Assembly: GCA_004563195.1 (NCBI GenBank)
Contig: SFTJ01000009.1
Location: forward strand, 28,815 to 92,814
DNA: 64,000 bases
Direction: 5' to 3'
Source: a bacterium
Lineage (GTDB): Bacteria > Bacteroidota > Bacteroidia > Bacteroidales > Muribaculaceae
Part shown: one piece after another, positions 28,191 through 36,462 of the stretch
Layout of the letters: each line of letters opens with the position of its first letter
Numbering within the stretch: the stretch's first letter is position 1
Program-made: the position numbers and the translations under genes
Notes under the pieces: generated by a model
What the model was told of the DNA's origin: nothing
What the model saw: the letters and a program-made list of their open reading frames with translations, nothing else
The model's database searches: none

Positions 28191-29879
28191 TTACTTAACG
28201 AGGATGCGCTTAGCTTCAGTCTTGCCGTTGGTAACAACCTTCACTACATAAGCACCAGGTGCCAAGTTTGCAGTAGAGATTGTTGCGCTTGTTGCAGCAG
28301 GAGCAACATTAGCTACGGTTACACCATTCATTGCGTAAACGAATACCTTACCAATAGCTTCAGGAGCATTGATGTTGATAGCGTTGCCGTCGTTAGAAAT
28401 AGTGATGTTGCTGGTTGCGATTTCGTCAACAGAAGTGATGATGATATCGTCAAGAGTAGCATGTTGTTCTTCAGTGTTGTAGTGAACGTATTTCAGTTCA
28501 TCGAAGTAAACATCACCAGTCCATGCTTGTGAAGGTTCGTCTGGATCTTCATCAGCGAAGTCTTCAACATGACCACGCCAAATCCAGAATGCATCGTATT
28601 GCCAGAGACCAGCCACCAATGTCTTTTCACCAGAAACGATTTCGTTTTCTTCGTGGTTAACATCCCATGTAACCATTTCCCAACCACGATTCATTTGGTG
28701 CTTGGTGTGACGCTTAACAGATGCTGCATCTGAACGGTCGCGAACGCCATGACCTGCCCAGTTGCCAGAACCGTCGCCATATACATAGGCTTGAATGATT
28801 GCGTCTTTGCCATCGTTGTAGTATTTCGCACCATTCTTCTTGTAGCAGCGAAGTCCCCAGTATGGGTGTTGAGTGTCAGGATCGAATTGATAGTGAATCT
28901 TGAATGAAGAAGCTTGGCTTGGGTTGCTCACGAGGTTGCTTGTCACCATAGATTGGTCTTCCAATTGAGTGAAGCCCTTAGATGAACCTGAACCACCTGG
29001 AGAGAACCAGTCGTCAGGATTGTCAGTAGCGTCGATCACACCACTTGACTTCACTGTGCGGTATTCTGACAAGAATTTGAATACAATACCCTTGCTCACG
29101 TTACCTGAGAGGTCTTTGAAACCACCCTTAACAGCCACCTTGTAGCACTTGTCAAGTTCCAAATCGTTGTCGAGATAGAAGTGGAGAACTGATGCACCAC
29201 CTACCACTGCGTGAGTGAGGCGACCTGTAAGAACTACACCTTCCTTGTTGGTCACTACGATTTCGTCACCAGTCACGTCGTCTTCGTTCCATTGAAGTGG
29301 TTCGTTGAATTCAACGCGGATAACTGGACGCATAGTGTAAAGCATAGTTGAGTTTTCAGCAGGAGTTGTGCTTGTGATGTAAGGTGCTTCAACGTCGGCT
29401 GGTTTGGTGGTGAAGCTAAACACATAGTTGCCACCTTCTGCACCGTCCTTATCGCCATCAAGGAATTGGTTGGTTTGAGAGTTCTTAGCGATTGAACCAT
29501 CAATAGTGATAGTGTAATCCATATCATCCAACAAATCCTTTGGATTCACGCGGAGAGTGTAATCGTTGTCCCAAGAGAGAACCACAACACCTGCATTATT
29601 GATAGAGAATGCTCTTTCAACAGAAGCTCTGTCCATATTACGAGAGAATGTGAACACGATGTCTTCCAGAGTGCTTACAGCGGTTGGGTTAGTTACGCTA
29701 ACGCCTGAAACTTGTGCAGGAGCATTTGATGTGAGAGAAATGTTAGCCCAAGTTACGTTGTCACCGGCCAGTCCTTGTGGGTCGCTCTTAAGAGTCACCT
29801 TTTGTGAAGCTTCTGGATAGCCGTTAGCCTTGTAAGTCACTTCAACTTCTTGACCAGGCACCAGGTCGTCTTCAAACAA
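28191..29879 (-). CDS. C-terminal part of frameshifted exported amidase: Ig-like, beta-sandwich and T9SS sorting domains
   Basis: This 562-residue frame has no credible start: its first codon is a TTG inside a regulatory-like beta domain that continues from the amidase frame at 29837-30727. In order it holds the rest of that domain (LFEDDLVPGQEVEVTYKANG), an SbsA/Big_5 Ig-like domain (VSTLEDIVFTFSRNMDRASV), a second Ig-like domain (TMRPVIRVEFNEPLQW), and a Trp-rich beta-sandwich region of about 200 residues. It ends with a type A T9SS sorting domain (GAYVVKVVTNGKTEAKRILV). The complete ancestral protein would be exported through the outer membrane by T9SS. A terminator follows the stop. Confidence 0.8.
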   Translation of the reverse strand: MFEDDLVPGQEVEVTYKANGYPEASQKVTLKSDPQGLAGDNVTWANISLTSNAPAQVSGVSVTNPTAVSTLEDIVFTFSRNMDRASVERAFSINNAGVVVLSWDNDYTLRVNPKDLLDDMDYTITIDGSIAKNSQTNQFLDGDKDGAEGGNYVFSFTTKPADVEAPYITSTTPAENSTMLYTMRPVIRVEFNEPLQWNEDDVTGDEIVVTNKEGVVLTGRLTHAVVGGASVLHFYLDNDLELDKCYKVAVKGGFKDLSGNVSKGIVFKFLSEYRTVKSSGVIDATDNPDDWFSPGGSGSSKGFTQLEDQSMVTSNLVSNPSQASSFKIHYQFDPDTQHPYWGLRCYKKNGAKYYNDGKDAIIQAYVYGDGSGNWAGHGVRDRSDAASVKRHTKHQMNRGWEMVTWDVNHEENEIVSGEKTLVAGLWQYDAFWIWRGHVEDFADEDPDEPSQAWTGDVYFDELKYVHYNTEEQHATLDDIIITSVDEIATSNITISNDGNAININAPEAIGKVFVYAMNGVTVANVAPAATSATISTANLAPGAYVVKVVTNGKTEAKRILVK

Positions 29880-30727
29880 GAAGAAACCGATTCGTATGAG
29901 TCAGTAACAATGGTTTTGCCATTAACTGTTACAGATACATTATTGATAGGTTGACCATTTTCTGAGTTGGTTACAACACCGGCAAGCATAATCTTTTCAG
30001 GGCGTGCAAGACCACGGAATTCCATAATAGAACGTGCGGTAGCAAAGCCTTCCAAGCGCTTGTAGCTTTCATTGATGTTTAACGCCTGTTGCATAGGCAA
30101 AGTGTGATAACCACCTTCGCTCAAGATTGAAGCCATGTTGGTACGGCGGTTAACAGAAAGGTATGGGTATTGGTTTTCGTGAGTGTCAACATCTCCATTG
30201 TAGAACACACGGTCATAGTAGTTACCACGAGTTTCGGTGTTGTACATCACGCCGGTGAGGTTCGGGCACATGATGTCGCCCATGCGCTTACCACCGTTAG
30301 GAGTTTTCTCTATATAATTCCCATTTGATTTCCAACCACCAAAGAGGAAGAGGGTAGAGTTCTTTGATGGAGAGCCAGCATCAGAGTGAATAGAGTAGAA
30401 GAAGTCTGCACCCCATGCGTTGGCCATATCAGAACGTTCGTCGAGGTCAACGTATGCATTATCGTTGTCACGAGTCATGCCGATGGTAGTTTCATCAGCA
30501 GTGGTGTATTTAAACAAGAATGCACGGGTAGCCAAACCTACGCGCAACACTTTTTCTGCCTCAGTATAGCCATAAAGACCAGAGTTTTCGCGACCAGAGT
30601 GTCCTGGGTCAATCCAAAGTTTGAATGTGCCCCAATCCTGCTTAGTGATTTCTTGAGCCTGGGCGCTGCCGCCAAATGCCATTGATGCCAAAGCGGCAAT
30701 CATAATATTTTTCTTATAATTTTTCAT
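29837..30727 (-). CDS. N-acetylmuramoyl-L-alanine amidase catalytic part (Amidase_3), N-terminal piece of a frameshifted gene
   Basis: The product cleaves the bond between N-acetylmuramic acid and the stem peptide. It has a signal peptide (MKNYKKNIMIAALASMAFGG) and an Amidase_3 domain. The zinc ligands are visible as His in WIDPGHSG, Glu in YTEAEKV and His in YSIHSDAG. A carboxypeptidase-regulatory-like domain starts at IMLAGVVTNSENGQPINNVS. The frame then runs into junk after TIVTDSYESV. The expected continuation (GFFLFEDDLVPGQ) is found in the -1 frame, so a single indel near 29880-29892 splits the gene. It lies 8 bases after the beta-propeller gene. Whether the indel is real or a sequence error cannot be told. 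Confidence 0.85.
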   Translation of the reverse strand: MKNYKKNIMIAALASMAFGGSAQAQEITKQDWGTFKLWIDPGHSGRENSGLYGYTEAEKVLRVGLATRAFLFKYTTADETTIGMTRDNDNAYVDLDERSDMANAWGADFFYSIHSDAGSPSKNSTLFLFGGWKSNGNYIEKTPNGGKRMGDIMCPNLTGVMYNTETRGNYYDRVFYNGDVDTHENQYPYLSVNRRTNMASILSEGGYHTLPMQQALNINESYKRLEGFATARSIMEFRGLARPEKIMLAGVVTNSENGQPINNVSVTVNGKTIVTDSYESVSSCLKTTWCLVKKLK

Positions 30728-30735
30728 GATTTACC

Positions 30736-31575
30736 TTATTTAATATCAATAACATAAATATTACCATCGGCATCGTTGTCGAACGCCACCTTTGTACCGT
30801 CAGGAGATACCGACAAAGTAACAGGAATCACATCACTATTAGGAGTGAGATTGTTTTCAACGCCAGTTTCAACGTTTACTGAGTAAATGTCGGAAGCAGT
30901 GAAGCGTTCGCCATTGTCTTGCAAACGAGCAAACATCAAATCCTTGCTGTTGGGAGCCCATGAAGCATGTGAACCCTTGCCGAACGACTTGAGGTTAGAA
31001 CCGTCAACATCGCAAACAAACAAACCGTTGCTTACGATTTGGAATGCGATTTTCTTGCCATCAGGCGACAAAGTTGGATTAAGCACCATCTTGCCAGCGA
31101 ACTTTTCAAGTGATGGAATCAATTTTGTTGCTTCAGCAGGTTGGTCAACCATGATTTTGAGAAGGTTTGTAGCTTTCATCACCTTTGATTGACGGAAATT
31201 TCTTTGACCAGCTGCCACTTCTTGAATTTTGCCAGTCTGTACATCTACATTTTCGATGCGAACCATGCGTAGGTTGTCAACCACTGTGTAAGGGGTTGAA
31301 ACGATTGTGGCTGCGTCAGCCCAATTCATTTTGTAACCAGCACCTAAAGCATCGGAAACTTGTTGGAGATTGGAACCATCAGCATTGGCAACCCAAATAC
31401 CGATGTAGTTGTCGCCAGTAACAGCAATCTTACTGCCATCAGGTGACCAAACAGGAGCCATAAGGCTTTGAGAAGATTTGATAAACAATCTTGGCTCGCT
31501 AACAGCCTTTGATTGTGCCATCAAACTGCTCACACTCAGCATCATTGCTGAAACGAGTAGCAATTTTTTCTTCAT
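30736..31575 (-). CDS. Exported TolB/PD40-type beta-propeller protein
   Basis: The 279-residue product has a signal peptide (MKKKLLLVSAMMLSVSSLMA). It contains TolB-like PD40 repeats: SLMAPVWSPDGSKIAVTGDN, LNPTLSPDGKKIAFQIVSNG, ASWAPNSKDLMFARL and VTLSVSPDGTKVAFDNDADG. Such blades form a periplasmic beta-propeller that binds proteins or ligands. It is the promoter-proximal gene of a pair with the T9SS amidase, 8 bases apart, which suggests a shared envelope role. There is no lipobox or sorting domain, so it is predicted periplasmic. The precise function is unknown. Confidence 0.85.
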   Translation of the reverse strand: MKKKLLLVSAMMLSVSSLMAQSKAVSEPRLFIKSSQSLMAPVWSPDGSKIAVTGDNYIGIWVANADGSNLQQVSDALGAGYKMNWADAATIVSTPYTVVDNLRMVRIENVDVQTGKIQEVAAGQRNFRQSKVMKATNLLKIMVDQPAEATKLIPSLEKFAGKMVLNPTLSPDGKKIAFQIVSNGLFVCDVDGSNLKSFGKGSHASWAPNSKDLMFARLQDNGERFTASDIYSVNVETGVENNLTPNSDVIPVTLSVSPDGTKVAFDNDADGNIYVIDIK

Positions 31576-31629
31576 GTTCAGAAAAATTAATTAGTTAGTT
31601 AAATAATAAGTTTTCGGTTTTATTTCCTC

Positions 31630-31660
31630 CAAAATTAATATTTTTTTTAAAACCCTACAA
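31630..31660 (-). promoter_or_regulatory. Promoter of the beta-propeller / amidase pair
   Basis: On the minus strand TTG (31660-31658), a 20-base spacer and TAATTTTG (31637-31630) match the Bacteroidota consensus, about 55 bases before the start codon. Confidence 0.6.
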
Positions 31661-31676
31661 TAAAGATTGTGTAAAA

Positions 31677-31713
31677 ATAAAAAAAACTTCTGCGTTTCGG
31701 CAGAAGTTTTTCG
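31677..31713 (-). terminator. Rho-independent terminator of lon
   Basis: On the minus strand AAAAACTTCTGC and GCAGAAGTTTTTTTT pair around a CGAAAC loop, 16 bases after the lon stop. Confidence 0.88.
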
Positions 31714-31728
31714 TTATGTGATTTAGTG

Positions 31729-34173
31729 TTATTTTGTCGCAAGTTCATCGAGCAATGCGAAATCCAACACATCTTTAATGCATTCCACATAATGGAAGGT
31801 GAGGCCTTTGAGATATTTTGGCTCAATGTCGTTGATGTCCTTTTTGTTTTGGTTACACAGTATAATATCTGTGATACCAGCACGCTTTGCTGCCAAAATT
31901 TTCTCCTTGATGCCTCCCACAGGAAGCACCTTGCCACGCAATGTGATTTCGCCCGTCATAGCCAGTTTGCTGCGCACTTTCCTTTTGGTGAATGTGGAAA
32001 CCAGTGAGGTGACCATTGTCACACCTGCAGATGGTCCGTCTTTTGGAATTGCGCCTTCTGGCACGTGGATGTGTACGCTGTTGTTGTCAAACACACTTTG
32101 CTCAATGCCCCATTCTGAAGCGTGTGCTTTAATGTATTGCATTGCAATGATAGCCGACTCCTTCATCACATCGCCTAAATTACCTGTTAATGTGAGTTTT
32201 TCGCCCGACTTACCAGCTGGCGAGAGTGACGATTCCACAAAAAGAATTTCACCACCGACGGCAGTCCAAGCCAAGCCTGTCACCACACCGGCATAGTCGT
32301 TTCCTTCATATTCCTCACTATTAAATATTGGAGAACCGAGGTATTCCTCTACCATATTTGGAGTAACAGAAGTTGGGTATTCTGTGCCGCTGACTTTTTT
32401 GCAGGCAATCTTTCTGAGGATTTTTCCGATTTTCTTTTCCAAATCTCTCACGCCGCTTTCACGAGTGTAGTTTTGGATGATTTTAGCCAAAGTGGGTTTG
32501 GAAATACTTACCTCCTTTGGTTCAAAGCCGTTCTCCTCCAGTTGCTTTGCCACAAGATGGCGAGCAGCGATTTCCACTTTCTCCTCCATTGTGTAACTGT
32601 TTATTTCAATAATCTCCATTCTGTCGAGCAATGGGCGAGAAATGGTCTGGAGAGAGTTGGCTGTGGCAATGAAAAGCACTTTCGACAAATCGTAATCAAT
32701 GTCGATGTAATTGTCGTGGAAGTGGGAGTTTTGCTCTGGGTCAAGCACTTCAAGTAAAGCCGAAGAAGGGTCGCCCTTGAAGTCGCTTCCCACTTTATCT
32801 ATTTCGTCAAGCACGATCACGGGATTGTTTGCGCCACACTTTGCCATGGCTTGGAGTATTCGGCCTGGCATAGCTCCGATGTATGTGCGTCGGTGACCAC
32901 GGATTTCCGACTCGTCGTGAAGACCGCCAAGAGAAATTCGAGCATACTTTCTGTTGATTGACTTGGCAATAGAGCGGCCTAATGAGGTTTTACCCACACC
33001 AGGAGGGCCGTAAAGGCAGAGGATAGGGGCTTTCAAGTCGCCTCTCAATTTCAGCACAGCAAGGTGCTCAAGTATTCTTTCCTTCACTTTTTCAAGTCCG
33101 AAGTGATCTTTATTGAGTTGTGCCGATACCTTTTTCAAACTGATATTGTCTTTAGTGGTATCATCCCATGGGAGGTTGAGCAGATTGTCGAGGTAGCTGA
33201 ACTGAACGGAGTAATCTGGTGATTGCGGATTGTAGCGTTCGAGTTTCTTCAGTTCCTTTTCAAATTGCTGCTGCACATTCTCGTTCCAGTTCTTGCTCTT
33301 GGAGCGTTGATACAGTTGCTGAATATCGTCTTCACCATTGCCCAGTTCTTCCTGAATGGTGCGAATTTGCTGTTGCAGGAAGTGCTCACGTTGCTGTTGC
33401 GACAAATCTTCTCTGGTTCGCGAAGTGATATTTGCCTTCAATTCCACAAGTTGCGCCTCTTTGCTCAATGCTGCAAAGAGGAGATAGGCACGCTTTTTGA
33501 CATCTCTTTCCTCAAGCATTTCTTGCTTCTTGTGAGGCTCGAATGGCATGTTGGTGGTGAGGAAATTGATTAAATATTCGTTACTGTCGATGTTCTTGAC
33601 AGCAAAAGCCAATTCATTGGCGCCTTCACCAAGTGTTTTGAGAATTTGGTGCGTAACATCCTTAATCGACGACATCAACACACGGAATTCCTTATCCTTT
33701 GCGATTGGTCGGATTTCTTCAAGCGTGGTGATACTGCCTTTGAGATATGGTTCGGTGGCGTGAATTGAGTTAAGCTTGAATGGTGAGCGGCCTCGCAAAA
33801 TCACGTTTGTGGTGCTGTCGGGCAATTCAAGCACTTTTATAATATCGGCCACGGTACCTACTTTGTAGAGGTCGTCGAAGCCGGGATTGTCCACTTTGCT
33901 ATCTATTTGGCAGACCACAGCAATCGGGCGGCCCAGTCGCTTTGCCTCATTAATCAGGTTTAATGATTGTGGGCGACCAATAGCCACAGGCATGGTCATT
34001 TCTGGGAAAAGCACCATGTTTCTCAATGTGAGAATTGGCATATCCGTCATTTCTTCTGCTCCTACGTTCGTGTTGCCGAGTGGATCAGCTTTGATTTCGG
34101 CGAATATTGTTCCAATTTGTGGAGCAGCTTCTGCTTGTATGTCGGTGTCTAAATCGTTAAAAAAATCTTTCAT
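31729..34173 (-). CDS. lon: ATP-dependent Lon protease (LonA)
   Basis: Lon is the cytosolic AAA+ protease that degrades misfolded and regulatory proteins. The 814-residue product has the N-terminal LON substrate domain (MPILTLRNMVLFPEMTMPVA), a coiled-coil region (QREHFLQQQIRTIQEELG), and an AAA+ module with Walker A GPPGVGKTS near residue 390 and Walker B VIVLDEIDKVG. The C-terminal serine protease domain has the Ser in PKDGPSAGVTM near residue 713 and the Lys in VGGIKEKILAAKRAG. It is transcribed divergently from groES-groEL. A sigma-54-type -24/-12 element lies just upstream. Confidence 0.98.
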   Translation of the reverse strand: MKDFFNDLDTDIQAEAAPQIGTIFAEIKADPLGNTNVGAEEMTDMPILTLRNMVLFPEMTMPVAIGRPQSLNLINEAKRLGRPIAVVCQIDSKVDNPGFDDLYKVGTVADIIKVLELPDSTTNVILRGRSPFKLNSIHATEPYLKGSITTLEEIRPIAKDKEFRVLMSSIKDVTHQILKTLGEGANELAFAVKNIDSNEYLINFLTTNMPFEPHKKQEMLEERDVKKRAYLLFAALSKEAQLVELKANITSRTREDLSQQQREHFLQQQIRTIQEELGNGEDDIQQLYQRSKSKNWNENVQQQFEKELKKLERYNPQSPDYSVQFSYLDNLLNLPWDDTTKDNISLKKVSAQLNKDHFGLEKVKERILEHLAVLKLRGDLKAPILCLYGPPGVGKTSLGRSIAKSINRKYARISLGGLHDESEIRGHRRTYIGAMPGRILQAMAKCGANNPVIVLDEIDKVGSDFKGDPSSALLEVLDPEQNSHFHDNYIDIDYDLSKVLFIATANSLQTISRPLLDRMEIIEINSYTMEEKVEIAARHLVAKQLEENGFEPKEVSISKPTLAKIIQNYTRESGVRDLEKKIGKILRKIACKKVSGTEYPTSVTPNMVEEYLGSPIFNSEEYEGNDYAGVVTGLAWTAVGGEILFVESSLSPAGKSGEKLTLTGNLGDVMKESAIIAMQYIKAHASEWGIEQSVFDNNSVHIHVPEGAIPKDGPSAGVTMVTSLVSTFTKRKVRSKLAMTGEITLRGKVLPVGGIKEKILAAKRAGITDIILCNQNKKDINDIEPKYLKGLTFHYVECIKDVLDFALLDELATK

Positions 34174-34199
34174 CCTTTTTTATTTTTATGAATCAAGTG

Positions 34200-34215
34200 G
34201 CAATTAAAGTGCCAA
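34200..34215 (-). promoter_or_regulatory. Candidate sigma-54 (-24/-12) promoter of lon
   Basis: On the minus strand the sequence reads TTGGCACTTTAATTGC, matching the RpoN consensus TTGGCAC-N5-TTGC with the invariant GG and GC exactly 10 bases apart. The GC lies 27 bases before the lon ATG, which predicts a start about 15 bases upstream of the gene. No TAnnTTTG element is seen nearby. Confidence 0.6.
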
Positions 34216-34222
34216 TATAATA

Positions 34223-34234
34223 TGTGAAATCACA
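34223..34234. promoter_or_regulatory. Palindrome between lon and groES, possible activator site
   Basis: TGTGA-AA-TCACA is a perfect 12-base inverted repeat between the two sigma-54-like promoters. It lies about 70 bases upstream of the groES -24 box. A role as an enhancer half-site is a guess. Confidence 0.25.
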
Positions 34235-34292
34235 AATATGACTATTTTGCGCTGTTTCTGCCAAAATGTCGCCTCTGCGAAATCAAAATGGG

Positions 34293-34309
34293 GTGGCACG
34301 AAAAATGCG
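34293..34309 (+). promoter_or_regulatory. Candidate sigma-54 (-24/-12) promoter of groES-groEL
   Basis: The sequence GTGGCACGAAAAATGCG matches RpoN sites (TGGCACG-N4-TTGC) with one mismatch in the -12 box. The GG (34295-34296) and GC (34307-34308) are exactly 10 bases apart. A start near 34320 would give a leader of about 36 bases. No CIRCE repeat is present in the gap. Confidence 0.55.
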
Positions 34310-34355
34310 AATTTGAATTTTCGAAAATAATTATAAACTTTAAAATACTACAAAA

Positions 34356-34631
34356 ATGACAATTAAACCATTAGGCGACCGCGTTCTTATCGAACCCGCC
34401 AAAGCAGAAGAAGTCACTGCTGCTGGCATCATTATTCCAGACAGTGCAAAGGAAAAGCCTCTCAGAGGCACTGTGATTGCATGTGGCAATGGCACTAAAG
34501 ATGAAGAAATGTACGTTAAGGTGAACGACATGGTTCTGTATGGTAAATATGCTGGTACAGAAATCGAAGTTGATGGAAAGAAAATGCTGATGATGCGTCA
34601 ATCCGACATCTTGGCTGTAGTTGTTGACTAA
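34356..34631 (+). CDS. groES: Co-chaperonin GroES
   Basis: GroES caps the GroEL folding chamber. The 91-residue product begins MTIKPLGDRVLIEPAKAEEV, has the mobile-loop region TAAGIIIPDSAKEKP and the KVNDMVLYGKYAGTEIEVDG beta-barrel core, and is the usual length. groEL follows 16 bases later. It is divergent from lon with a possible sigma-54 promoter. Confidence 0.98.
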   Translation: MTIKPLGDRVLIEPAKAEEVTAAGIIIPDSAKEKPLRGTVIACGNGTKDEEMYVKVNDMVLYGKYAGTEIEVDGKKMLMMRQSDILAVVVD

Positions 34632-34647
34632 TTAAAATTTTAAAGAC

Positions 34648-36273
34648 ATGGCTAAATTAATTAAATTCGATATTAAGGCTCGCGAAGAACTTAAAAAAGG
34701 CGTTGACCAATTGAGCAACGCAGTAAAGGTGACACTTGGTCCAAAAGGCCGTAATGTGATTCTCGACAAGAAATTTGGTGCTCCTCACATCACTAAAGAC
34801 GGTGTGAGTGTGGCTCGCGAAGTGGAGCTTGAAGATGAATTCCAAAACATTGGTGCTCAACTTGTGAAGGAAGTGGCATCAAAGACCAACGACGATGCTG
34901 GTGACGGTACAACCACCGCTACAGTTCTGGCTCAAGCTATTGTGAACGAAGGACTGAAGAATGTGGCTGCTGGCGCTAACCCAATGGATTTGAAGCGTGG
35001 TATCGACAAAGCAGTTGCAAAAGTTGTGGAAGGCATCAAGGCTCAAGCTCAAGAAGTGGGCGACGAATTCGACAAAATTGAAAATGTGGCACGTATCAGT
35101 GCTAATAATGATTCTGTGATTGGCGAACTCATTGCAGAAGCTATGAAGAAGGTGAAACGCGATGGCGTTATCACAGTAGAAGATGCAAAGGGTACCGACA
35201 CTTACGTAGATGTGGTAGAAGGTATGCAATTCGATCGCGGATATATTTCTCCATATTTCGTTACAAATGCAGAAAAAATGTCATGCGAAATGGAGCATCC
35301 CTACATCCTTCTTTTCGACAAGAAGATTTCCACATTGAAGGATATGCTTCCTATTTTGGAACAAACTGCTCAAAGTGGCCGTCCACTGCTTATCATTTCA
35401 GAAGATGTGGATAGCGAAGCATTGGCCACATTGGTGGTTAACCGTATGCGTGGTTCACTCAAGGTTTGCGCAGTTAAGGCTCCAGGCTTCGGCGACCGTC
35501 GTAAGGAAATGCTCGAAGATATTGCAATTCTTACCGGTGGCGTTGTTATCAGCGAAGATAAGGGTATGAACCTTGCAAGTGCCACTATTGATATGCTGGG
35601 TACTGCTGAAAAGATTTCTGTCAACAAGGAAAACACCACTATCGTGAATGGTGCTGGCGACAAGGCTAAGATCGCTGACCGTGTTACTCAAATCCGCACC
35701 CAAATCGAGTCAACTAAGTCAACTTACGATAAGGAAAAACTCCAAGAACGATTGGCTAAGCTTGCAGGCGGTGTAGCAGTGCTTTACATCGGCGCACCAA
35801 GTGAAGTGGAAATGAAGGAGAAGAAAGACCGTGTTGACGATGCTCTTAGCGCAACTCGTGCTGCTGTGGCAGAAGGTATCGTTCCTGGTGGTGGCGTGGC
35901 TTACATTCGCTGCTTGGATTCTCTCGAAGGCTTTAAGGGCGACAACGACGATGAAACTACAGGTATTCGCATCGTAAAGCGTGCCATCGAAGAACCACTT
36001 CGCCAGATTGTGAACAACGCAGGTCTCGAAGGCGCAGTTGTGGTAAACGAGGTTAGAAACGGCAAGGGCGACTTTGGTTACAATGCACGCACCGACAAGT
36101 ACGAAAACCTCTTTGAAACTGGCGTAATCGACCCAGCTAAGGTTACTCGTGTGGCATTGGAAAATGCAGCTTCTATCGCAGGCATGTTCTTGACCACAGA
36201 ATGTGTAATCGCTGAAAAGAAGGAAGAAGTGCCAGCTGCTCCTGCAGCCCCAGGCATGGGTGGTATGATGTAA
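34648..36273 (+). CDS. groEL: Chaperonin GroEL
   Basis: GroEL forms the double-ring folding chamber. The 541-residue product has the ATP site (VTLGPKGRNVILDKKFGAP, NDDAGDGTTTATVLAQAI), the apical-domain helices (LEQTAQSGRPLLIISEDVD) and the C-terminal equatorial signature AAVAEGIVPGGGVAY. It ends in the short Gly-Met tail GMGGMM. It is co-transcribed with groES and closed by a terminator. Codon use is strongly biased, as for an abundant protein. Confidence 0.99.
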   Translation: MAKLIKFDIKAREELKKGVDQLSNAVKVTLGPKGRNVILDKKFGAPHITKDGVSVAREVELEDEFQNIGAQLVKEVASKTNDDAGDGTTTATVLAQAIVNEGLKNVAAGANPMDLKRGIDKAVAKVVEGIKAQAQEVGDEFDKIENVARISANNDSVIGELIAEAMKKVKRDGVITVEDAKGTDTYVDVVEGMQFDRGYISPYFVTNAEKMSCEMEHPYILLFDKKISTLKDMLPILEQTAQSGRPLLIISEDVDSEALATLVVNRMRGSLKVCAVKAPGFGDRRKEMLEDIAILTGGVVISEDKGMNLASATIDMLGTAEKISVNKENTTIVNGAGDKAKIADRVTQIRTQIESTKSTYDKEKLQERLAKLAGGVAVLYIGAPSEVEMKEKKDRVDDALSATRAAVAEGIVPGGGVAYIRCLDSLEGFKGDNDDETTGIRIVKRAIEEPLRQIVNNAGLEGAVVVNEVRNGKGDFGYNARTDKYENLFETGVIDPAKVTRVALENAASIAGMFLTTECVIAEKKEEVPAAPAAPGMGGMM

Positions 36274-36296
36274 TCTAAAAATCATATAATCATATT

Positions 36297-36328
36297 GTTA
36301 AAGGTCGTGAGAAATCACGGCCTTTTTT
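36297..36328 (+). terminator. Rho-independent terminator of groES-groEL
   Basis: AAAGGTCGTGA and TCACGGCCTTTTTTT pair (one G-T) around a GAAA loop, 25 bases after the groEL stop. Confidence 0.88.
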
Positions 36329-36367
36329 TATGTCAATACCTTAATGGTTATAAGGTTTTTTCAATTA

Positions 36368-36399
36368 TTTGTCAAACTCACATTTTTTTTATATTTTTG
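36368..36399 (+). promoter_or_regulatory. Promoter of the exopolysaccharide operon
   Basis: TTTG at 36368-36371, a 20-base spacer and TATTTTTG at 36392-36399 match the Bacteroidota consensus. No flanking inverted repeats are seen, so there is no sign of an invertible promoter as in Bacteroides capsule loci. Confidence 0.6.
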
Positions 36400-36462
36400 T
36401 TGTTTAAATGAAGGATAATGTACCCTGCCAAAGGAGAGTTGTCCCGAAATGCTGAATTTCTT

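Noticed and set aside
29870..29900. Programmed -1 ribosomal frameshift joining the two amidase halves.
   Set aside because: No X-XXY-YYZ slippery heptamer is present in the right frame and no clear downstream stimulatory structure was seen. A simple indel is more likely.
34174..34355. CIRCE (HrcA) element upstream of groES.
   Set aside because: The TTAGCACTC-N9-GAGTGCTAA pattern is absent from the whole gap.
36274..36462. Invertible promoter or UpxY-type leader for the exopolysaccharide operon.
   Set aside because: No inverted repeats flank the promoter, no recombinase or UpxY/UpxZ gene is nearby, and the leader is short.
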